Below, one piece after another: positions 1-7,773 of a stretch of DNA of 38,001 nucleotides. A program made the translations under genes and the position numbers. The notes beneath the pieces are model-generated. The model made no database searches, was not told the origin of the DNA, and was given only the letters and a program-made list of their open reading frames with translations. This stretch comes from an uncultured Fenollaria sp. Lineage in GTDB: Bacteria; Bacillota; Clostridia; Tissierellales; Peptoniphilaceae. Each line of letters begins with the position of its first letter. The stretch's first letter is position 1. Location of the stretch: contig NZ_CAMJVK010000010.1 of the NCBI RefSeq assembly GCF_946221515.1, forward strand, positions 1-38,001, given 5' to 3'.

Positions 1-262
1 TCAACTCTGGCTGAAATACAACAACTAAAGCGATAAGACCTACATTGAATAGGTTTTCGATAAGCCACCTAAGTGTGTATAGGTGGAGTACTTCACTTAG
101 CTTGGTAACTATAAGCAAGGCCAAGAAGCCTTTGGTTAGCTGCTCGGCTCTTGTTTGCTTAACAAGCTTGTATAGTTGATATATTATTAGCGCAATGATT
201 GTGATGTCGACAAGGTAGCTTAGTTTAAAATTTACTAATACATCCTTAATTTGTTCGAACAT
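1..262 (-). CDS. cdaA: Diadenylate cyclase CdaA, N-terminal part (3' end outside the window)
   Basis: CdaA makes cyclic di-AMP from two ATP and is membrane-anchored. Only the first 87 codons are present; the reading frame runs off the left edge. The visible part has the family's N-terminal hydrophobic segments, then TRAEQLTKGFLALL, and reaches the start of the conserved stretch ending in VVFQPEL, which in complete CdaA proteins leads into the DAC catalytic domain. The ATG at 262 is preceded by the ribosome binding site GGAGG. The gene lies 8 bases downstream of pepF on the same strand and is probably cotranscribed with it. The catalytic DGA and RHR motifs lie beyond the window, so activity cannot be judged here. 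Family assignment rests on these N-terminal motifs and is fairly secure. Confidence 0.85.
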   Translation of the reverse strand, partial: MFEQIKDVLVNFKLSYLVDITIIALIIYQLYKLVKQTRAEQLTKGFLALLIVTKLSEVLHLYTLRWLIENLFNVGLIALVVVFQPEL

Positions 263-270
263 AAGTCCTC

Positions 271-2064
271 CTACATAAGTTCTTCAAACTTATCCATGAA
301 CTCATTAAATGTATCTAAACTGTTTAGTATTGGATCCTTAGTAGTCATATCTACGCCAGCTTCTTTAAGTATATCGATTGGGTACTCGCTTGAGCCCTTT
401 GACAAGAAGCCAAGATATTTTTCAACTGCTCCTTCTTCTTTAGAAAGCACTTTTCTTGCAAATTCAGTTGCGCAGCTAATACCTGTTGAGTATTGGAATA
501 CGTAGAAGTTGTAGTAGAAGTGAGGTATTCTAGCCCATTCGTACTTGATTTTCTCGTCAACAACTACATCGTCACCATAGTAGAACTTATTTAAATCGTA
601 GTAAGTCTTGTTTAAGAAATCCGCGTTTATAGTACCGCCTTCTTGAGCATATTTATGAATTATATTTTCAAATTCAGCAAACATCGCTTGTCTGTATAAT
701 GTAGTTCTGAATGATTCAAGATAATTGTCTATGAAATATAATTTTTCTTCCTTAGTCTTAGCATTGTCGATCATGTAATGAGTTAATAGTGTTTCATTCA
801 TAGTTGAAGCTATCTCTGCTAAGAATATGCTGTAGTTAGCGTATTGGATCGGTTGAGTAGTGTTTGTTAGGTATGAGTGCATTGAGTGACCCATTTCGTG
901 ACAGCATGTAAATAGTGAATCAACAGATTTATTATGGTTTAATAAGATGTATGGGTAAGTGCCCTTAACACCTGATGAGAAGGCTCCGCCTCTCTTGCCC
1001 TTTGTTTCATATACGTCAACCCATCTTGAATGATATCCCTTGTAAGCAATTTCTTGATATTCTTTGCCAAGTGGAGCGATTGCTTCTTTAATTATTTCTG
1101 TTGCTTCTGGATAATCAATTTCAAATTTTAAGCTGCTAAGCATTGGCATATAGATATCATACATGTGTTGCTCTTTAAGGCCCATGTATTTCTTTCTAAG
1201 CTTCATATATCTATGAAGGTAATGAATCTTGTCATGAACTGACTCGATAAGATTGTCATAGATCTTTTCATCTACAGCATTTGCAAATAATGCAGCTTCT
1301 CTAGCGCTCTTGAAGTTTCTTACTTCAGCTCTGAAGATGTTTTTCTTAACAGCTGCCTTTAATGTAGCCGCAAGCATATTGATATGGTCAGCGTAATTGT
1401 CATAGTATGTGTTGAATGTATTTTTTCTTAATACTTCATCATCTGAAGACAATAGCTTAGTGAATACACCTGGGCTTAGTGGATGCATCTTGCCATCTTT
1501 ATCAGCTACTGAATCAAATTTTAAATCAGCATATGAAAACATTTGGTAGATGTCATCTGGTGCGCTATATAAGTCGCCTGCTTTAGATAGAAGCGCCTCT
1601 TCTTTTTCACTTAAAGTGTGAGCTTCGTATCTAAGAATGTCTTCAAAAGTCTTTCTGTACTCTTCAAGTCCTTTTTCTTCAGCTATAAAGTCTTCAATCT
1701 TCTTTCTTCCTAGCTTTAATATTTCAGGTGATTCAAAGGCTAAGCTTGTTGAGAACTTTATTTCAGCTGTTTGCGCCTTATCAATAAGCTCTTGACTCTT
1801 AGTATCTGTAGTGTCTTGTGAAAATTTTAAGCTTGCATAAACATAAATTAATTCAAGTCTGTGAATTAAATCATATTTTAACTTAGTGAAGTCATATAAA
1901 GTCTTAGCGCTTTCACCAAGTTTTCCTTCATAGTCACTTAGCTTTGTAAAGTCTTTGCAGAAGCTGTCATACTCTTCAGCCCACTTTTCATCGCTTTCAA
2001 AGATTTTTGTCAAATCCCACTTAAATTGTTTGTCAATTTGATCTCTTGTTTTTAATTCGTCCAT
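271..2064 (-). CDS. pepF: Oligoendopeptidase F (M3 family zinc peptidase)
   Basis: A cytoplasmic zinc metallopeptidase of the M3B family that cleaves short peptides. At 597 residues it has the usual length. The zinc site HEMGH is at about residues 389-393, with His389 and His393 as ligands and Glu390 as the general base; the third ligand is probably Glu417 in the downstream LAEIASTMNE stretch. There is no signal peptide or membrane segment. The ATG at 2064 has AGAAAGGGA upstream. It lies 14 bases after the penicillin-binding protein gene and just before cdaA, so it probably belongs to the same transcript as the cell-wall genes. Its physiological substrates cannot be read from the sequence; peptide nutrition or turnover of small peptides is the family's usual role. 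Confidence 0.95.
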   Translation of the reverse strand: MDELKTRDQIDKQFKWDLTKIFESDEKWAEEYDSFCKDFTKLSDYEGKLGESAKTLYDFTKLKYDLIHRLELIYVYASLKFSQDTTDTKSQELIDKAQTAEIKFSTSLAFESPEILKLGRKKIEDFIAEEKGLEEYRKTFEDILRYEAHTLSEKEEALLSKAGDLYSAPDDIYQMFSYADLKFDSVADKDGKMHPLSPGVFTKLLSSDDEVLRKNTFNTYYDNYADHINMLAATLKAAVKKNIFRAEVRNFKSAREAALFANAVDEKIYDNLIESVHDKIHYLHRYMKLRKKYMGLKEQHMYDIYMPMLSSLKFEIDYPEATEIIKEAIAPLGKEYQEIAYKGYHSRWVDVYETKGKRGGAFSSGVKGTYPYILLNHNKSVDSLFTCCHEMGHSMHSYLTNTTQPIQYANYSIFLAEIASTMNETLLTHYMIDNAKTKEEKLYFIDNYLESFRTTLYRQAMFAEFENIIHKYAQEGGTINADFLNKTYYDLNKFYYGDDVVVDEKIKYEWARIPHFYYNFYVFQYSTGISCATEFARKVLSKEEGAVEKYLGFLSKGSSEYPIDILKEAGVDMTTKDPILNSLDTFNEFMDKFEELM

Positions 2065-2078
2065 ATTAACATCCCTTT

Positions 2079-3470
2079 CTATTTATTATAATTTTTTATT
2101 AGATAATCATTTATCATCTTAGTAATGCCTTGCATTTGATAGCCCATCTTCCTTTGGTCTTCACTCACAACGCAGATACTGTAATCAAGCTTATCAGACT
2201 GGATAAAGCTTACGAGCCAAGCGTTGTACTTGCCCTTGCCAAGCTCAGCAGTACCAGTTTTGGCACCTATTGTAAAACCTTTTCTTTGTAAGGAGCTTGC
2301 TGTCCCAGTCCTTGCAGTCTCTATCATCGCCTCTTTAACCTTGTCGGCGTCCTCTTTCTTGCCTATGGTCTTGTATACTTCACTCTTAGTTGATTCAAGC
2401 AAAGTGCCCTTATTGTCCTTGACCATCTTAACTAAATAAGGCTTCATCATAACGCCTTCCTTGCAGATGGCACTCGTAGCCATAAGCATATTGAGTGGAC
2501 TAACGAGTATCGAGCCTTGACCAATGGCGTCAGATGCAATCTCAGTTTTGCCAGCGTCTCTATTGAGCTTTGACTTAGCAAAAACCAGATCAAAATCAAA
2601 GTTCTTATCGATGTAAAACTCTTCAATCGTATCAAAAAATTCATCCTTATCCATATTCATAACTTTATTAATAAAATATGTGTTAATGGATTTGCTCATG
2701 GCAGTATTTAGATTGACCTCGCCATATTTATTGCCGCCAGAGTTTTTGAATATATATGAGTCAACTGTTTCCTTACCTGTATCTGTATAGCTTAGGTCCT
2801 GCTTTGACTTAAGTATCGCCATAGCACTAACGAGTTTAAATGTCGATCCCGGTTGATATAGGCCTTGTGTTGCCCTATTTAGGAGCTCGCCGCTATTTGA
2901 GTTAACAAAGTCGTCCCAGTTTTGATCAATGGTGGATGGATTAAATCCAGGATTTGAGTGCATTGCAAGTATCTCTCCAGTCCTATTGTCCATGACGATG
3001 ACGGCGCCTTTTTCTCTAGCAAAATTTTTCTCAATAAGCGCTTCTAAATTGTTATCTATAGACAAAACTAGCGATTTACCAGCTCTGTCGTTAAATATCT
3101 TTCTGATGTCCTTAAAGTAATCGTCCTTGTCAGTGCCTGTCAAAACATCATTAAAGGTGCTTTCAAGACCTTGCTTACCATACTTTTTGCTAGTGTAACC
3201 AATGACGTGCGAGTACCTTTGTCCAAATGGATATACCCTAGTCTTTTCTTCGCCCTTTACCTTTGTTTCGGCAAGGACCACGCCATTCCTATCGTAAATA
3301 TTTCCTCTAATAACATTCTCTTCGTCGACCCTATTCCTTCTATTGTAAGGATTGTTTTTAATGTCTTTAGCTAAGAATAATTGGAAATATGTCAAGTAGA
3401 CTATAATCCCAAAGAAGGCCGCTAAGAATATTAGTAGTGAAATAATAATTCTCTTATTCGTCCTATCCAT
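2079..3470 (-). CDS. Class B penicillin-binding protein (peptidoglycan D,D-transpeptidase)
   Basis: A membrane-anchored transpeptidase that cross-links peptidoglycan, working with the SEDS glycosyltransferase encoded immediately upstream. One N-terminal membrane helix (about residues 9-30) is followed by a short linker domain with RGNIYDRNGVVLAET. The penicillin-binding domain has the three active-site motifs: S209-T-F-K212, S261-I-N263 and K404-T-G406. At 463 residues it is shorter than typical PBP2/FtsI and close in build to actinobacterial PbpA. I chose the ATG at 3470 because AAGGTG lies six bases before it; a GTG at 3479 is possible. The start overlaps the end of the SEDS gene by 8 bases, so expression is probably coupled. 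It could serve division or elongation; the sequence does not decide. Confidence 0.92.
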   Translation of the reverse strand: MDRTNKRIIISLLIFLAAFFGIIVYLTYFQLFLAKDIKNNPYNRRNRVDEENVIRGNIYDRNGVVLAETKVKGEEKTRVYPFGQRYSHVIGYTSKKYGKQGLESTFNDVLTGTDKDDYFKDIRKIFNDRAGKSLVLSIDNNLEALIEKNFAREKGAVIVMDNRTGEILAMHSNPGFNPSTIDQNWDDFVNSNSGELLNRATQGLYQPGSTFKLVSAMAILKSKQDLSYTDTGKETVDSYIFKNSGGNKYGEVNLNTAMSKSINTYFINKVMNMDKDEFFDTIEEFYIDKNFDFDLVFAKSKLNRDAGKTEIASDAIGQGSILVSPLNMLMATSAICKEGVMMKPYLVKMVKDNKGTLLESTKSEVYKTIGKKEDADKVKEAMIETARTGTASSLQRKGFTIGAKTGTAELGKGKYNAWLVSFIQSDKLDYSICVVSEDQRKMGYQMQGITKMINDYLIKNYNK

Positions 3471-4692
3471 CGACTTCACCTTCTATGCTTGAAAACTGCA
3501 CCATGGCTAGTACTATGAAGGACGCGAGGATCGACGTGCCTCCATAGGCAACGAAGGGCAAGGTAACCCCTGTCAGTGGTATTAGCTTAAGTACGCCGCC
3601 TAAAATCAGTAGCGACTGAATTGAAAATAATACCGCGCAGTTGAAGCTCAGCGCCTTGTAGAATGTGTCATTCGACTTTAGTGATATCTTAAACATTCTT
3701 GATATTAGCATGATGAATAGCATTATGATTGCGATGCCAACTAATGTACCCATCTCCTCACATATAGCTGCGAAGATAAAGTCGCTTGTCGCAACGGGTA
3801 TAGTCTTTGGCAGCCCTAGTCCGATGCCTGTACCGACGAAGCCGCCTGAACTGATGGCAAAGAGTGACTGTGTTATCTGTAGGCCGATGCCGTCCATGTA
3901 GTCCCATGGATTGATAAAGCTCAAGACCCTTATTCTTACGTGGCTAAATAGCTTGTAGCTCACAACACTCATCACGACTGCTAAAGCTAGGTTCACATAC
4001 TTTATATACTTTTTCTTCTCAAAAACAAACTCGCTAAACATCATCATACCGTAGATGATAACTGCCGAGCCAAGGTCCTTTTGCAAGAAGAAAAACATTA
4101 TGAAGCTATATGAGATAAGCGTGAATATTTCTGGTCCAAACTTTATTGAGGCGTAGCGCTTATAATTTTTATAGTAAATCGCCTGCAAGAATATATAGAG
4201 TATCTTGATGAACTCACCCGGTTGAAACCTGATCTTGCCTATCCTAATCCAGTTTCTCGCCCCATACTTCGTCTTGCCAAAGACAAGCGTTATTATAAAA
4301 AGTATGTAGATGAGTGCCAAGACTAAGAAAAACATCTTGTCAAATTTATTTTTCATAGCCGTCATTATGAAGATGGCTAGATAAAAAATAACTATACCTA
4401 AGCTTATCCATATGATTTGCCTAAAGCCACTCGCCTCATCAAGCCTTAGTATCTCAAATGTCCCTATTGAAAATAGCATTGAGACTATAAGATTTAAGTA
4501 GCGATCCGCCTTTGGCGATATCTTTATAAGCAAAATATTAAGTAAATAGATAAGTACAAGTACGCCACTCGTATAATATATAAAATTTTTCGTTGGCTTC
4601 ATGGCCTTGTAAAAGAAGAATAAACTTAGTTCAAGTATTACAAACATGAAGACCAATAGTAATGGCCTTGATATGTTTACTTTCTTTTTCAT
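3463..4692 (-). CDS. SEDS-family peptidoglycan glycosyltransferase (FtsW/RodA/SpoVE)
   Basis: Polymerises lipid II into glycan strands, in complex with a class B penicillin-binding protein. The 409-residue protein is almost entirely membrane-spanning, with about ten hydrophobic segments, and has the family's conserved region around SSGGFVGTGIGLG followed by VATSDFIFAAICEE, whose Asp matches the essential SEDS aspartate. The C-terminal stretch TGVTLPFVAYGGTS is the classic FtsW/RodA signature. The ATG at 4692 directly follows the stop codon of the FHA gene, with AGGGAG in front. The order FHA, SEDS, PBP mirrors the fhaB-rodA-pbpA cluster of actinobacteria. Whether it acts in division (FtsW) or elongation (RodA) is not clear. 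Confidence 0.92.
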   Translation of the reverse strand: MKKKVNISRPLLLVFMFVILELSLFFFYKAMKPTKNFIYYTSGVLVLIYLLNILLIKISPKADRYLNLIVSMLFSIGTFEILRLDEASGFRQIIWISLGIVIFYLAIFIMTAMKNKFDKMFFLVLALIYILFIITLVFGKTKYGARNWIRIGKIRFQPGEFIKILYIFLQAIYYKNYKRYASIKFGPEIFTLISYSFIMFFFLQKDLGSAVIIYGMMMFSEFVFEKKKYIKYVNLALAVVMSVVSYKLFSHVRIRVLSFINPWDYMDGIGLQITQSLFAISSGGFVGTGIGLGLPKTIPVATSDFIFAAICEEMGTLVGIAIIMLFIMLISRMFKISLKSNDTFYKALSFNCAVLFSIQSLLILGGVLKLIPLTGVTLPFVAYGGTSILASFIVLAMVQFSSIEGEVDG

Positions 4693-5112
4693 CTATATCT
4701 CCCTATTAACAAAAACAAATTTTATGTCATTAAGCTCAATGATGTCGCCGTCCTCTAAGATGACTTCGTCCTCGATCTTAGTGCCATTGACATAAGTGCC
4801 GTTCTTACTATCAAGATCCGTTAAGTAGTACTCTCCCTCGTCCTCTTCGATGATGAAGTGGTTCTTCGATACAAACTTGTAGTCAAGCCTTATGTCCGAG
4901 TACCTATCACGGCCAACGCTTAAACTCTCTCTGATTGGATATATCTTGTCCTTCTCCTCGTCATCGATAAGCATTAAGTAAGCGCCCTTCCTCGAGACTT
5001 GAGTAGACTTAATGTCTTGAAAAATCATCTTCGCTATTTGAAAGACGAAGGCATATATAATTATGATGAATATATATTTTAATATCATAGACAGTATTGA
5101 AAAAAAGTCCAC
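4693..5112 (-). CDS. Membrane-anchored FHA-domain protein
   Basis: An FHA domain binds phosphothreonine peptides, so this protein probably links a Ser/Thr kinase signal to the cell-wall enzymes encoded just downstream. An N-terminal hydrophobic helix (about residues 7-28) is followed by a basic linker and the FHA domain. The domain has the conserved GR of SVGRDRYSDI, SKNH and NGTYVNG, which form the phosphopeptide pocket. Two starts are possible. A GTG at 5121 has AAAGGTGAG directly against it. The GTG at 5112 has GAGGTG at a six-base spacing and also fits the upstream -10 element better, so I chose it. No kinase gene is seen in the window. Confidence 0.88.
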   Translation of the reverse strand: MDFFSILSMILKYIFIIIIYAFVFQIAKMIFQDIKSTQVSRKGAYLMLIDDEEKDKIYPIRESLSVGRDRYSDIRLDYKFVSKNHFIIEEDEGEYYLTDLDSKNGTYVNGTKIEDEVILEDGDIIELNDIKFVFVNREI

Positions 5113-5130
5113 AGCTTTCACCTCACCTTT

Positions 5131-5139
5131 ATTTTATCA
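5131..5139 (-). promoter_or_regulatory. Probable extended -10 promoter of the FHA-SEDS-PBP operon
   Basis: On the minus strand the sequence reads TTTGTGATAAAAT, an extended -10 (TG, one base, then TAAAAT). It sits 18 bases before the GTG at 5112 and only 9 before the alternative GTG at 5121. No convincing -35 is present. It matches the motif found before four other genes in this window. Confidence 0.4.
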
Positions 5140-5165
5140 CAAATCAATAGTTTTTGCTATGGATA

Positions 5166-5194
5166 TTGAAAAATATTTACTAATCTGTTAGAAT
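5166..5194 (+). promoter_or_regulatory. Probable promoter of recX and the GIY-YIG gene
   Basis: TTGAAA (5166-5171) and TAGAAT (5189-5194) are separated by 17 bases, an ideal sigma-A arrangement. The implied start of transcription, near 5201, leaves a leader of only about 12 bases containing the ribosome binding site AGAGGTG. It lies in the divergent gap between the FHA gene and recX. Confidence 0.5.
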
Positions 5195-5212
5195 TAATTA
5201 TAGAGGTGTATC

Positions 5213-5653
5213 ATGAACGAGAAAGCTTATAACTATGCAATTAAATATTTGAAGAACATTAAGACGAAGAAAGATGTCTACGATTACTTGATCAGGAAAG
5301 GCTTCAGCGATGAAGAAACGAGTGAGGTCTGTGACTACATAGAAGAAGTGGGCCTTGTCGATGACGATTTATACGTAAAATTTTTTGTGGAAGATAGTTT
5401 TCGCATCAAGAACAAAGGCGCGAGAAAGATAGTCTACGAACTAAAACAAAGAGGCATCGATGACGATAAAATAGAAGAAGCTATGGAAGAAGCAAGTGAT
5501 ATGGAGTATGAGGCGCTTAAAGAGGCTTACGAGAGAAAGCTCGAAGCGACTAAGAGCGAGACTGATCCATACAAGAGAAAGAACAAAATCATTCGCTTTT
5601 TAATAAGCAGAGGCTTTGACTACTCCGACATCAAGGACATAGTCGATTTATAA
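5213..5653 (+). CDS. recX: Regulatory protein RecX
   Basis: RecX binds RecA filaments and modulates recombination and the SOS response. The 146-residue protein has the family's tandem three-helix repeats: YAIKYLKNIKTKKDVYDYLIRKGFS near the N-terminus, then EEVGLVDDDLYVKFFVEDS and KGARKIVYELKQRGID. The ATG at 5213 has AGAGGTG in front and a promoter-like pair at 5166-5194. The stop overlaps the start of the GIY-YIG gene by one base (TAATG), so the two are translationally coupled. No recA gene is nearby. The pair is one of the few plus-strand units in the window. Confidence 0.88.
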   Translation: MNEKAYNYAIKYLKNIKTKKDVYDYLIRKGFSDEETSEVCDYIEEVGLVDDDLYVKFFVEDSFRIKNKGARKIVYELKQRGIDDDKIEEAMEEASDMEYEALKEAYERKLEATKSETDPYKRKNKIIRFLISRGFDYSDIKDIVDL

Positions 5654-5916
5654 TGAATAAGCTTTATTATATATACATGCTTAGGTGCAAGGACGGCTCC
5701 ATCTACACCGGCTACACTGATAATATTTATAAGCGCATAGAAAAGCATAGGAGCGGTAAGGGCGCGAAGTACACAAGAGGCCGCGGCCCATTTGAGCTGG
5801 TTCATTACGAGAGCTTCCTCACTAAGGAAGAAGCGATGCAAAGAGAGGCAGCGATTAAAAAGCTTACGAAAGAAGCTAAATTAAACTTAATAGAAGAAGA
5901 CATGAAAAAAGAGTAG
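5653..5916 (+). CDS. Small GIY-YIG nuclease-domain protein (UPF0213/YhbQ type)
   Basis: An 87-residue protein consisting only of a GIY-YIG nuclease fold. The two signature tripeptides appear as YIY (in YYIYMLRCKDGS) and YTG (in IYTGYTDN), followed by a conserved arginine (KRIEKH), YTRGRGP, and a Glu in the LTKEEAMQREAAIKK helix. Single-domain relatives such as E. coli YhbQ have been linked to DNA processing, but the substrate here is unknown. Its start overlaps the recX stop by one base, so it is translated with recX, which suggests a DNA-repair or recombination role. The stop codon lies inside the left arm of the terminator hairpin that follows. Confidence 0.88.
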   Translation: MNKLYYIYMLRCKDGSIYTGYTDNIYKRIEKHRSGKGAKYTRGRGPFELVHYESFLTKEEAMQREAAIKKLTKEAKLNLIEEDMKKE

Positions 5917-5945
5917 GCAAATGATGTCTACTCTTGTATTTTTAT
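5906..5945. terminator. Bidirectional rho-independent terminator
   Basis: The 8-base arms AAGAGTAG (5909-5916) and CTACTCTT (5928-5935) can be extended inward by GCA/TGT to 11 pairs, with one G-U, leaving a five-base loop. On the plus strand T-rich sequence follows; on the minus strand the hairpin is followed by six T. It serves the convergent GIY-YIG gene and the gene at 5956-6336. Confidence 0.8.
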
Positions 5946-5955
5946 ATGATCTAGT

Positions 5956-6336
5956 CTATTTACTTGTTTCGTCACTCTTAGCTTTTGTACTTACTCTTGT
6001 CTTCCTTGACTTTCTCCTCTTCGCCATCGACCCCATCGCTATAGCTACAAAGAGTGATGTAAATGCCGCCGTTAAGGATATGATGGCAAGCTTCATGTCA
6101 ACGATTGACGCTTGCAATATACTTCTCTTATTGCCCTTTAATAAAACTACTGCAGCAAATATTATTAAGCCTATAGTCGGTATATACTTAACAAACTTAT
6201 ACTTCATAAAGGCTATGTGCAAAAATAAAACTAAAACAGCAAAGACAAGTGCTACTATGAATAGAAGTGATGTCTCTGTCATATATGGTTTTACTTCTGT
6301 AAGTATTTTTTCTAAAATTGATTTTATAGTACCCAT
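5956..6336 (-). CDS. Small membrane protein of unknown function
   Basis: I do not recognise this 126-residue protein. It has three strongly hydrophobic segments, roughly residues 25-44, 51-65 and 82-103 by eye. They are followed by a cytoplasmic-type tail rich in Arg, Lys, Ser and Thr (KRRKSRKTRVSTKAKS). The N-terminal 20 residues could form an amphipathic helix. The ATG at 6336 is chosen because GAAGGTGA stands in front; a longer reading frame from 6390 would overlap the promoter elements. It appears to be a single-gene unit with its own promoter (6362-6390) and the shared terminator at 5906-5945. No function is inferred. Confidence 0.65.
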   Translation of the reverse strand: MGTIKSILEKILTEVKPYMTETSLLFIVALVFAVLVLFLHIAFMKYKFVKYIPTIGLIIFAAVVLLKGNKRSILQASIVDMKLAIISLTAAFTSLFVAIAMGSMAKRRKSRKTRVSTKAKSDETSK

Positions 6337-6361
6337 TACTTCACCTTCGCTATGATTACTA

Positions 6362-6390
6362 ATTATACTACATATAAGCCCTATTTGCAA
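6362..6390 (-). promoter_or_regulatory. Probable sigma-A promoter for the small membrane protein
   Basis: On the minus strand TTGCAA (6390-6385) and TATAAT (6367-6362) are separated by exactly 17 bases. The start codon lies 25 bases downstream of the -10. The element sits just after the stop codon of the lipoprotein gene. Confidence 0.6.
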
Positions 6391-6396
6391 GCCTAA

Positions 6397-7773
6397 TTAT
6401 TTTATCTTCTTCGCACCAAGCGAGATAAATTTTTCTTTCCACATATCGCCGTATTGGCCAAGTGCCCACTCATTCATTATAATCTTTGAATTTAAGTCAA
6501 TGGAGAAGATCTCGTCCATAATCTCGTCTCTATATACACTGTAGGCAGCGAGCGTCTTGTCCTTATATATCATGACCATGGACTTGTTTGGCGCACTAAA
6601 GGCGTCCTTAAGCTTAGGAAACTTCTCTTTCAAAGTCTCGTAATTGAAGTAGAGCTCGTCGAAGCGCACAAGATTTTTATTTGGCTTCTTCATGACGTAG
6701 CTGTCCTTATATAGGCACGGATACTTCATGTCATAGTCCCTCTGCTTAAGTATCCAGTAGCCATTGTTCCTCTCAACAGTTAAGTTCCTCGCATCGTTTA
6801 AGCTGTTTTTAAACTCATCCATTTTATAAGTCTTTGTATTATCTGTTTCGCTCTCATCTATTAGTTCACGGAGAGCGGCTTTATTGTTTTGGCTGTAATT
6901 ATCTAAGAAATATATGCCTATGTCGCCGTTGTCCCTAAGCTTTGACTCTATCTCATATGAGAAATAATCGTTGCCAACGAAGAGTATCTTTCTCATTCTA
7001 TCAAGCGCTTTTTCGTTTTGCCCATCATAAAGCACAAGCGATTCAAAAGTATTGACATGATCATTAATAACTAAGAAATCTTCTTGATAGATGCCATCTT
7101 TTTCAATTTTTGCGCACTCGATCCTCGCAAAGCCATCGCGCCTTGGCACTAGTAAGTAGTCAAGCTCATAAGCTTCGCCCTTGTATGGCTGCATATATAT
7201 GGTCTTATAAGTCGATGCACCATCTTTGTCCTCTCTAAGTCCTAGTAAAAAGCCAATATTTTCATCTACGGCTTCGCTCGCATCTCCTTCAGTGCTATCT
7301 ACAAGAGCAACTAGCTCCTTCATGTGCGCTTCATCAAGTGCCTTGTCGGTCTTGGTAAGCGTGTAAAGGTACTTACCTAGCTTAATCATCATCTTGTCCT
7401 CACTTATGATGAGGTCATATCTAAAACTATCATCTTCGTAGATGGAGTAAACATCTGCATCGAGGCCACCCGTATCATTAAGCTCTATCTTGTAATTAAA
7501 GAATAGATAGTCCTTCAAAGATACTTTTCTATATTTAGTCTTGGCGTCTTTGATGACATCGTTACCAATGATGTAGTCATGATCACTGATGTAGATGTAG
7601 TCGTCTACCCTAAGCGCCGCGTCGACCTCTTTTTGCTTTTCTTCGACGTCCTTTATCTCTTTCACTTGCCATACGCCATATAAGTCTGGGTTTGCTACTG
7701 TATTTTTTGGCGCACATGAAGTGAGCAGCAAGGCCAATATCACAAGGCTTATCAAGCTAAGAATCTTTTTCAT
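6397..7773 (-). CDS. Lipoprotein of unknown function, encoded with a two-component system
   Basis: The first 22 residues form a lipoprotein signal peptide ending in the lipobox LTSC, so the mature protein should be lipid-anchored to the outer face of the membrane through Cys. I recognise no domain in the remaining roughly 435 residues. They are rich in Asp, Glu, Lys and Tyr, with two segments that resemble each other in style (beta-strand-rich stretches with KYLYTLTKTD and KTYKMDEFKNS). The ATG at 7773 has AAGGAG eight bases in front and overlaps the end of the histidine kinase gene by 17 bases. Being last in the kinase operon, it may be an accessory or input protein for that sensor, but this is inference from position only. 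Confidence 0.75.
   Translation of the reverse strand: MKKILSLISLVILALLLTSCAPKNTVANPDLYGVWQVKEIKDVEEKQKEVDAALRVDDYIYISDHDYIIGNDVIKDAKTKYRKVSLKDYLFFNYKIELNDTGGLDADVYSIYEDDSFRYDLIISEDKMMIKLGKYLYTLTKTDKALDEAHMKELVALVDSTEGDASEAVDENIGFLLGLREDKDGASTYKTIYMQPYKGEAYELDYLLVPRRDGFARIECAKIEKDGIYQEDFLVINDHVNTFESLVLYDGQNEKALDRMRKILFVGNDYFSYEIESKLRDNGDIGIYFLDNYSQNNKAALRELIDESETDNTKTYKMDEFKNSLNDARNLTVERNNGYWILKQRDYDMKYPCLYKDSYVMKKPNKNLVRFDELYFNYETLKEKFPKLKDAFSAPNKSMVMIYKDKTLAAYSVYRDEIMDEIFSIDLNSKIIMNEWALGQYGDMWKEKFISLGAKKIK

Noticed and set aside
5921..6355. Plus-strand frame of 144 residues opposite the small membrane protein
   Set aside because: The minus-strand frame has a promoter, a ribosome binding site and membrane segments; the plus frame is its mirror and begins inside the terminator.
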